The notes below the pieces were generated by a model that saw only the letters and a program-made list of their open reading frames with translations, had not been told where the DNA came from and did not search any database. Shown here piece after piece: positions 4,954 to 10,863 of a stretch of DNA of 10,863 bases (position 1 is the stretch's first letter; every line of letters starts with the position of its first letter). Position numbers and translations under genes: made by a program. This stretch comes from an uncultured Christensenella sp. (GTDB lineage Bacteria; Bacillota; Clostridia; Christensenellales; Borkfalkiaceae), in assembly GCA_910579585.1 (NCBI GenBank), contig CAJTVA010000046.1:1-10863 (forward strand), in the 5' to 3' direction.

Positions 4954-7900
4954 TTATACGTCTAAGAATTTAAGCGTGAGGTAAGGCGCCTGCAACGTTG
5001 ACGTACTGCCGTCTGCGTATACGAACGACCACTTATCTTCGCAGTCGTTGCCGAGGATTTCCTCAATTGCAACTTTACCGCTTTGCAAATTCTTTTCGGA
5101 ATAAGGCTCTACCTGATAGTCGGAGTTGTATTCCTGCATAGTAGCAATACAATTATTAACTACATTTATTGCCGCAGAAGAATATCCGCCGACGATGAGC
5201 GAAGCCGTCTTTAACGCTACGGAAATATCGTTGCCCTGGTTGACGAGTTTGCCGACTGAGATGCAACCTGTAATCGTGAATATACCGACGTTGCCCGACT
5301 GGTAGCCGATTATACCGCCTACGCGGGGGGTTGCATACGTTGACGACGCCGTGCCGTTAAAATAGCAACGCGAAATCACCAAGTCGTAAACAAGGTTTGC
5401 TTTTGCGTTATCGTATGCGCCGACCATACCGCCGATTTGCTGCGAGCCGCTGACGTTGGACATTACGTAGCAATCGGATATATAGGTAAGGCACGATTCG
5501 GTTGCGCCCGAAGCGGTCTGGATAAGTCCGATAAGTCCACCTGCACGGTGAGAACCTGCGCTGGTGATATGGTATTCCGTATTTGCGTCGGTCGGGTTGA
5601 CAATGGAAACCTGACTGATATAAGTTGAACCTTCGTAGACCTGACCGATAAGTCCGCCCGTACGCTCTACCGCGCTGACAAGCAGGTTGGTTATAGCGAT
5701 GTTATGGTAATAACCGCCGTAACTCTGCGAAACGATACCGGTCTTTGTGGTGCTGTTCGTTATCTTGATATTATCGAACTTAACGTTCTCGATTGTGCCG
5801 CCCTGTACCTTATAGAAGATACCGTTGCCAGACAATGTGACATTTTTTATCGTGTATCCGCTTCCGTTGAAAACGCCCGTGAAGCCGCTTGTTCCGCTCG
5901 AATAGCTTACGCCCGAGAAGTCAAGGTCGTTTGTAAGAATATAGACCGTAGTCTGGGGGTCTTCTTCCCCGATTTTGGAACCGCCAGCAAGCTTCATAAA
6001 GTCATCGGTGGTCGAAACGTTGACAACGCCGATTGAAGCGTCGTAAACCTCTGAAGTGATTTCACCGTTAAGATTTGCAAGCGCAAAGTATACGTGATAT
6101 GCTGAATTGTTGCTGTTGGTGAACTGGAAGTTTATCGCGTCGCTTCTGAAGTTGTAGCTTTCAACGCCGGGTTGAGTCTTTATATTTTCGGCAGTAACAT
6201 TCAATTCCGAAACTGACGAAACTGCGTAAATCATACCCGTCGCGTTGCTAAGGTTACCGCTTATCATATAGCCGTCCTTATTCACGCTTACGTTGCTCGA
6301 TTGATTTATAAAGTCTACCTGAGCCGTCTGACTTGCAACGTAAATTGTGTAAGTCATCGACTTCTGGCTTCCGTCACTCTTTAAAGTTACAGTCTTTGTA
6401 ACCGTATAAACGCCTGCGTTGGAAGGCGTAAAGCCCTTAATCTGCACGGAAGGTACGTTCTTATCGGTTGCATATCTGTAAGAAGTTGTGTATGTGTACT
6501 GGTCGGATTTAAGAAGTTTGCCGTTGTAGTCGATACCGTTTTCGACCTGAACTTCGGGCTCTTTGAATACCGCGTACTGGTCAACGACGTACGAACCGCC
6601 GTCGGCTACGATTTCGCCCTTTTCGGTAATAACTTTGATAGCGCCTATCGTAGGCACACCCGATTTAACGTGAAGTATGAACTCCTTGGTGCCCGTTGCT
6701 TCTCCGCTCTCTATAGTTGCAGTCAATTTTACGGTTACGTAGTCCTTACCTGCTTCACACTCCGAAGGCAGAGGCCTGTAAACAAGCATAGTTATATACT
6801 GCGAAGTCGAGCCTGATACCTCTACGTCGGTTCCGACTGCGACTACGCCGCTGTTATCCGAAGACCAGGAAATCTTGCAGTTATTCATCTTAACGGGTAC
6901 TTCGAAGTCCTGATATACCGCATTGGAGTCGGTGTTTATAGTCAAGGTTTCGATTGCCCTTGCAAGCTGAGCCTCATCCTGATTAGGTTTCATTCCGTCA
7001 ACAAGGTCATTCTTGAAGAAGTGTGTGTAATCTTCCCAACTGCTTAAATTCAGCGTCGAACCGATATTCTGTCCACTGATAAGACTGTCGTCTATACCGT
7101 CGTTTTTGGCAAGGATATTCTTCATATTGATAGACATATCTGCGTTACGGTACGTGATGTGGACCCTGTCGGATTTGAGCGCGCCGCTCGTACCGTTTGC
7201 ATAGAGGTCTTTTAACCCTGATATGTTGTAAGTGGGCGTATCTTCGTTATAAACTATAGGAAGCTGTTTAAATATATCCGCCGCAACGAGAGGTCCTCTC
7301 TGTTCTGTATAAGTATCGATACCCGTTTTAGTATCGGCATCTAGACTTCCCTTTATAACGTTCGTGCCGGGCTGGGCATAAAGTACGCTGTTCGTCACCG
7401 AGCCGCGGTAAGCGTCTGCGTCGAGCGACACTGCTACGCCGCTGGAAACGGAAAGCGTATTTATAACCGTGTTGTAGCTGTAAGTCTGGCGTGCAACGTC
7501 TATGTTGCTGTGCGTATCGTGGTTTTCCGCTTTGATAATCTCACCGAACGTAGAACTTTCGGGGTTGTCGTCCACTGCGGCGCTATTGTCGTAACTGGTT
7601 ACGCCCTCAACTTTCAAGAAACCGGGGTTGGAGTTATCCGTTACGCCGTGCATTCTGTTGTGGAACGACAGACAGTTGTACATTACAACGTCGCCTTCCA
7701 TTACCGAACCGCCGAGTTTGAAGCCGTTGCCGTCGCCGTCGCGGGTCTTATAGGAATTCGTATTCGCTTCGTTGAAGCCCGTATTATAAGAACTGCCAAA
7801 CCAATCGTTACACTCTTTTTGGGTGTATTCAAGGTATCCGTTTTCAAACGCAACGCAGTTGTAAATAATTACGCAACCTATGTTGCCCGAGTCGGTTTTA

Positions 7901-8775
7901 GCATACAAGTCCCAACCGTCGTCGGAGTTACGGTATGCGATACAGCCGTCGAACACGTTGCCGTAACCAACCGTCAATTTCGCCGCGAAACCGTCGGCGT
8001 TCTCGCCGTAAGTTTCGTTATCGTAGTTGTTATGCGAAGTACAGTTCTTTATAAGGTTGTAGCTGGGCCATTGGTCAATGGAGTTATGCCCCGACTCGAT
8101 TCTGCCGAGCTGCAAGCCCGTATCGCGGTTGTTGTAGAATTCGCAATACTCTATGGTATTGTAACTGCCACCGACGTACAAGCCGTTATCGCCCGCGCCG
8201 CAGACGTCTATACCGTACCAGTAAATATAACTGCCGTAAATCTGAACGCCACGCGCGTCGCTTGCAAAGTACTGCTGGCTGAAATCAAGGGTTGCAATAG
8301 TTTCCGAACCAGTATATCCGCTTGCTTCCTTTTCGAGAGCGGCGTTGACAATTCTTATATATTTATTGTATTCGCCTTTAGTGGTTGCGGGGACCGTAAC
8401 CATAGACTGTATCGAGTAAGTGCCGGGTTTAACGTATACGGTGTCGCCGGGCTGAAGCGCCTCGTCACCTGTTCTTCTTAAGAGGTCGGCTATCGAAGTA
8501 GCCTTATCCCAAGAAGAACCGTCGTTGCCGAGTACGCCGTCGGGCGCAACATAATAGGTTTTACCGCTACTTTTGGTCTGAACGGTTCCCGTTGCAGTTG
8601 AGATATAGTTGAGGTTGTGGTTTGCATCCTCCGTGATAAGCTTACCAAAATCGTCGTCGGAAGCCGTATCGTTGTTTAAACAGCCCGCTAAGGGAACTAC
8701 GGAAATTGCCGCAGTCGCGGAGATTGCAAGTACTGCCGCAGCCGAAAGAAATTTTCTTAAATTCTTGATTTTCAT
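4954..8775 (-). CDS. Surface lipoprotein: family 9 pectate lyase with Ig-like and GLUG-repeat regions
   Basis: This 1273-aa protein has a lipoprotein signal (lipobox L29-A-G-C32), so it should sit on the outer face of the membrane. Residues about 72-500 form a right-handed beta-helix that starts YYVAPDG, typical of secreted polysaccharide lyases. Family 9 lyases cleave polygalacturonate by calcium-dependent beta-elimination. Ca-ligand aspartates appear in NAD261GF and NSD285D286GWD289; their spacing equals that recalled for Asp209, 233, 234 and 237 of Erwinia Pel9A. Lys353 in GFKLGG matches its catalytic Lys273, with about 28 extra residues before it. Residues about 605-705 and 710-815 look like Ig-type modules. 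Residues about 922-1200 hold GLUG-like repeats (GGLIGQV, GGLIGLI, GGMVGAY, GGIIGYQ), probably a second beta-solenoid. The start follows AAGGGG, 12 bp after the upstream gene, so the two are one operon. The enzyme call is strong; the role of the C-terminal half is unknown. Confidence 0.9.
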   Translation of the reverse strand: MKIKNLRKFLSAAAVLAISATAAISVVPLAGCLNNDTASDDDFGKLITEDANHNLNYISTATGTVQTKSSGKTYYVAPDGVLGNDGSSWDKATSIADLLRRTGDEALQPGDTVYVKPGTYSIQSMVTVPATTKGEYNKYIRIVNAALEKEASGYTGSETIATLDFSQQYFASDARGVQIYGSYIYWYGIDVCGAGDNGLYVGGSYNTIEYCEFYNNRDTGLQLGRIESGHNSIDQWPSYNLIKNCTSHNNYDNETYGENADGFAAKLTVGYGNVFDGCIAYRNSDDGWDLYAKTDSGNIGCVIIYNCVAFENGYLEYTQKECNDWFGSSYNTGFNEANTNSYKTRDGDGNGFKLGGSVMEGDVVMYNCLSFHNRMHGVTDNSNPGFLKVEGVTSYDNSAAVDDNPESSTFGEIIKAENHDTHSNIDVARQTYSYNTVINTLSVSSGVAVSLDADAYRGSVTNSVLYAQPGTNVIKGSLDADTKTGIDTYTEQRGPLVAADIFKQLPIVYNEDTPTYNISGLKDLYANGTSGALKSDRVHITYRNADMSINMKNILAKNDGIDDSLISGQNIGSTLNLSSWEDYTHFFKNDLVDGMKPNQDEAQLARAIETLTINTDSNAVYQDFEVPVKMNNCKISWSSDNSGVVAVGTDVEVSGSTSQYITMLVYRPLPSECEAGKDYVTVKLTATIESGEATGTKEFILHVKSGVPTIGAIKVITEKGEIVADGGSYVVDQYAVFKEPEVQVENGIDYNGKLLKSDQYTYTTSYRYATDKNVPSVQIKGFTPSNAGVYTVTKTVTLKSDGSQKSMTYTIYVASQTAQVDFINQSSNVSVNKDGYMISGNLSNATGMIYAVSSVSELNVTAENIKTQPGVESYNFRSDAINFQFTNSNNSAYHVYFALANLNGEITSEVYDASIGVVNVSTTDDFMKLAGGSKIGEEDPQTTVYILTNDLDFSGVSYSSGTSGFTGVFNGSGYTIKNVTLSGNGIFYKVQGGTIENVKFDNIKITNSTTKTGIVSQSYGGYYHNIAITNLLVSAVERTGGLIGQVYEGSTYISQVSIVNPTDANTEYHITSAGSHRAGGLIGLIQTASGATESCLTYISDCYVMSNVSGSQQIGGMVGAYDNAKANLVYDLVISRCYFNGTASSTYATPRVGGIIGYQSGNVGIFTITGCISVGKLVNQGNDISVALKTASLIVGGYSSAAINVVNNCIATMQEYNSDYQVEPYSEKNLQSGKVAIEEILGNDCEDKWSFVYADGSTSTLQAPYLTLKFLDV

Positions 8776-8787
8776 TTTTCCTACCCC

Positions 8788-10656
8788 TTATACTTCTTCG
8801 TTATACAGATTTATTTCACTGTATTTCCCGACGCTTCTGAAAGCGGTTGAGGTTGCCGTCCGTGCGGTATTGTCATAAACGTCGGTTTTAACAATGCTGT
8901 ACAGACGCGTATAATCGTTGTAAGTGCCGCTGCCTTCGGGGTCAAGATTGTAGTTGAATATCGTATACGTGCCGGGTTCGTAAACTATAAACTTGATTGT
9001 AGGCACAGCCTTGTTCGAGCCCGATACGTCGTACATAACGCCCTTATCAGCGTAATCCAACTCGAATGCGTTTTCTGCGTTATTCGAAATTATACCGGCA
9101 AGGAAATTGCCGTCCTTGTCTTTTAAACCGATATTCGAATGTTTCGATTCGCCCGTGGACCTTGCGGAAATTTCCAGCGTGCCGACGCCCTTAAACGTTA
9201 CCTGTAATGCTTCACCCTTTATTTCAATTATACCGCTATCGGTTGCGGGGCGAGCGTCTACAGACGTTGCGTTGGGCCCTACCGAAAGGAACGCGTTGAC
9301 GCCGACGAAGTCAGCCGAAGTAAGCGGAATTCTGCTATCGGTGCCGACGTTGAAGGCACTGTAAGAATAGCTGTTGGTTTCAAGCACCTGACTTGCGTCC
9401 TTTTTAACAGTATAAGGAACGGTTATTCTCTGAATTTTAGCAACGCCCTTCGCATCGTAATAGGTATATGATACGATTGCGTTTCTCGTCGTGCTTCCCG
9501 TGGTTTCGGTCAGGCAGTCAATACCCGTTACGGAAACGTCTGCAGCCGTTAAAGTTTTAACGCCGCTTGACGAAAGCTGAACTTCGTACTTCCAATTTCT
9601 GGACAGAGTATCAACACCGAGCCTGAACGCAGTATCGTTTATACTGGTCTTTTTAAACGAACCCGCAACCAAATCTTCTACAACGTAGATAAGCGCGAAA
9701 CCCGAAAGCGTATAGCCGGGATTGGTATCGGATTCTTTCTCCACCCAAATCTGATAGGTGCCGCTACTTAAATTAGTATACTGCGTGCCGCTTGAAGGAG
9801 CGGGAATAAGCGAAGCTTCTTTATAAAGTCTGGTTGTATAACCGGTGACAACGCCCGCGCTACCCTCGATAAGTTTACCCCACTCGTCAACTTTCCTTAC
9901 TTCTATCTGCGAAATGTCGATAGTTGCGGAAGTGGTTGTTGCATCGAGTATAATAGTATCGGTTACTCCACTTCTAAGCGAAACGTTCAACCCCTCTCTC
10001 GATTCAACGTAGCTTACGTTGAAAGAAGCCGACCGTCTTACGCCGTCGGGTGTTTCGTAAGTCGCGGTAACGGGGTATTCACCCTCTTTAGTCTTATCAA
10101 CAGCCTCCGTATTCCAAACCACGTCGGCAGTGACGTCCTCTGTTACGTCGTCTGTGCCGGGTCTTACAGTGGTTGCGGTCGCAGTGATTTCGTTAAAACT
10201 GTCCAGCTCGCTGTTGACGAGATAGACCGTAGTAAAATCGCCGAGATTGAGCGTCAATTCGATATCGCTGACGGTGACCGTGTAGCTGTCCGATTTCGTT
10301 ACGGTACCAAGCGTATAAGAAACTTTTATCTCATAAGCGCCAACCTTGGTTCTTCTGAATGAAGAGCTGTCAATTTTTGCAGAAGCGGTTACGTCCCTCG
10401 TGACGGGCGTATCGCTGTCCGACCTCTGGGTTGTAGCGGTTACGACAAGGTTATTGGACGTAAAGTTATCCCCTAAAAAGAAATCTTTTTTAACCCTTTT
10501 TGTATCCAATTCAATCGAAAGCAACGAAGTCGTTACCGCGGGGGGTGCAACGTAAGGCGGTTCTTCTTCGTCCGTGTTGCAGGCGGCGGAAACGGGTATG
10601 GTGAACGCCATTATCGCTGCCATAATTAAAAGCAACCAGCTTTTGAATTTTTTCAT
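8788..10656 (-). CDS. Secreted Ig-like-domain protein, putative pectin-binding partner of the lyase
   Basis: This 622-aa protein has a signal peptide (residues 1-25). The end VSA-A-C26 allows lipidation at Cys26, though Ser at -3 is atypical; signal peptidase I cleavage is the alternative. An acidic Pro-rich linker follows. Residues about 45-130 and 133-217 are tandem bacterial Ig-like domains of the Big_3 type (pattern SIELDTKRVKKDFFLGDNF, later GAYEIKVSYT and GEYPVTATY). Further strand-rich segments cover about 225-430. The last 190 residues (LQVTFKGVGTLEISARS, SNIGLKDKDGN, GTYTIFN, RLYSIVKTDVY) resemble beta-sandwich modules attached to pectinolytic lyases, so carbohydrate binding is plausible. 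No catalytic motif is visible. It is first in the operon, 12 bp before the lyase gene. The start is ATG 10656, not the in-frame TTG 27 bp upstream. Binding or scaffolding for pectin is inferred from context. Confidence 0.85.
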   Translation of the reverse strand: MKKFKSWLLLIMAAIMAFTIPVSAACNTDEEEPPYVAPPAVTTSLLSIELDTKRVKKDFFLGDNFTSNNLVVTATTQRSDSDTPVTRDVTASAKIDSSSFRRTKVGAYEIKVSYTLGTVTKSDSYTVTVSDIELTLNLGDFTTVYLVNSELDSFNEITATATTVRPGTDDVTEDVTADVVWNTEAVDKTKEGEYPVTATYETPDGVRRSASFNVSYVESREGLNVSLRSGVTDTIILDATTTSATIDISQIEVRKVDEWGKLIEGSAGVVTGYTTRLYKEASLIPAPSSGTQYTNLSSGTYQIWVEKESDTNPGYTLSGFALIYVVEDLVAGSFKKTSINDTAFRLGVDTLSRNWKYEVQLSSSGVKTLTAADVSVTGIDCLTETTGSTTRNAIVSYTYYDAKGVAKIQRITVPYTVKKDASQVLETNSYSYSAFNVGTDSRIPLTSADFVGVNAFLSVGPNATSVDARPATDSGIIEIKGEALQVTFKGVGTLEISARSTGESKHSNIGLKDKDGNFLAGIISNNAENAFELDYADKGVMYDVSGSNKAVPTIKFIVYEPGTYTIFNYNLDPEGSGTYNDYTRLYSIVKTDVYDNTARTATSTAFRSVGKYSEINLYNEEV

Positions 10657-10660
10657 CTTT

Positions 10661-10666
10661 TCCTCC
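10661..10666 (-). promoter_or_regulatory. Ribosome binding site fixing the start of the Ig-like protein at ATG 10656
   Basis: GGAGGA lies four bases before ATG 10656 (minus strand). The upstream in-frame TTG at 10683 has no site of its own, and the extra nine codons it would add include this ribosome binding site. Confidence 0.85.
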
Positions 10667-10686
10667 ACTATTTTTTTGTGCAAACG

Positions 10687-10704
10687 TTAATTATTTATAA
10701 TTAA
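10687..10704. repeat. AT-rich palindrome in the 5' leader of the pectin operon
   Basis: TTAATTAT and ATAATTAA form a perfect 8-bp inverted repeat with a 2-base spacer, at about +15 to +32 from the predicted transcription start. The position would suit a repressor operator, but the surrounding DNA is so AT-rich that chance is a real alternative. Confidence 0.4.
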
Positions 10705-10725
10705 TTGCATCACTTTAACAGATTA

Positions 10726-10754
10726 ATTCTATCACCCAATTTATTTTATGTCAA
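10726..10754 (-). promoter_or_regulatory. Sigma-A promoter of the Ig-like protein/pectate lyase operon
   Basis: Minus strand: -35 TTGACA (10754-10749), 17-bp spacer and -10 TAGAAT (10731-10726), giving a start near 10719 and a leader of about 63 nt. No other promoter is seen before the lyase gene. Upstream, 10755-10863 is AT-rich up to about 10840 and then has GCCCGCGGGC (10846-10855), which may be part of a terminator of the next gene outside the window; I see no gene there. Confidence 0.8.
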
Positions 10755-10863
10755 GATTGTTTTATAATATTTTTCTTTTTGTGAAAGTACTTTTCATTTT
10801 TTAATATTACTTTTTGTTAGTTGCAACCGATTTACAAAAAACAGCCGCCCGCGGGCTTTCAAA

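Noticed and set aside
7510..8481. 323-codon open frame on the plus strand
   Set aside because: It is antisense to the pectate lyase beta-helix, has no ribosome binding site and a composition (Val/Ala/Arg-rich) typical of a shadow frame of a GC-richer gene.
10843..10857. GC-rich palindrome near the right edge as a terminator
   Set aside because: The core palindrome has no loop and only a 4-bp stem otherwise; the window ends before a tail can be judged.

Overview
The window looks like a Bacillota (Clostridia-type) chromosome segment, probably from a gut or other plant-polysaccharide-degrading anaerobe. The evidence is consensus sigma-A promoters with 17-bp spacers, strong GGAGG-type ribosome binding sites, U-tailed intrinsic terminators, a tRNA gene with encoded CCA, lipoprotein signal peptides and a serine recombinase of the kind common in Clostridia. 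I cannot name the genus from sequence alone.

The window divides into three blocks. (1) Positions 1-2470 (minus strand) are strikingly AT-rich. They hold a promoter, an 8-codon leader ORF overlapping a terminator-like hairpin, a 173-aa lipoprotein of unknown function, and then a secreted HEYGH zinc peptidase whose 3' end lies outside the window. The peptidase frame is open to the window edge. The leader layout suggests translation-dependent attenuation.

(2) Positions 2484-4660 are a recombinase module. A 46-codon ORF points left. A 272-bp set of nested inverted repeats follows. A 30-codon ORF then overlaps, by ATGA, a 528-aa large serine recombinase pointing right. The recombinase has a catalytic Ser35, a zinc ribbon and a coiled coil, and a terminator-like hairpin lies inside its last codons.

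(3) Positions 4685-10863 have higher GC and look like resident chromosome. They hold a tRNA-Glu(CTC) with its own promoter and terminator, then a two-gene minus-strand operon under a strong promoter. The promoter-proximal gene encodes a secreted Ig-like-domain protein with no visible enzymatic motif. The second, starting 12 bp after it, encodes a 1273-aa surface lipoprotein with a family 9 pectate lyase beta-helix, Ig-like domains and a C-terminal GLUG-repeat region. The pair most likely works at the cell surface on pectin/polygalacturonate: the lyase cleaves and the partner binds or scaffolds (the partner's role is inferred).

The recombinase module and the AT-rich block together look like laterally acquired DNA next to a tRNA gene, but no element boundary or duplicated attachment site can be identified within the window. 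The least expected signals are the nested inverted repeat beside the recombinase and the leader-peptide/hairpin arrangement ahead of the lipoprotein-peptidase operon.
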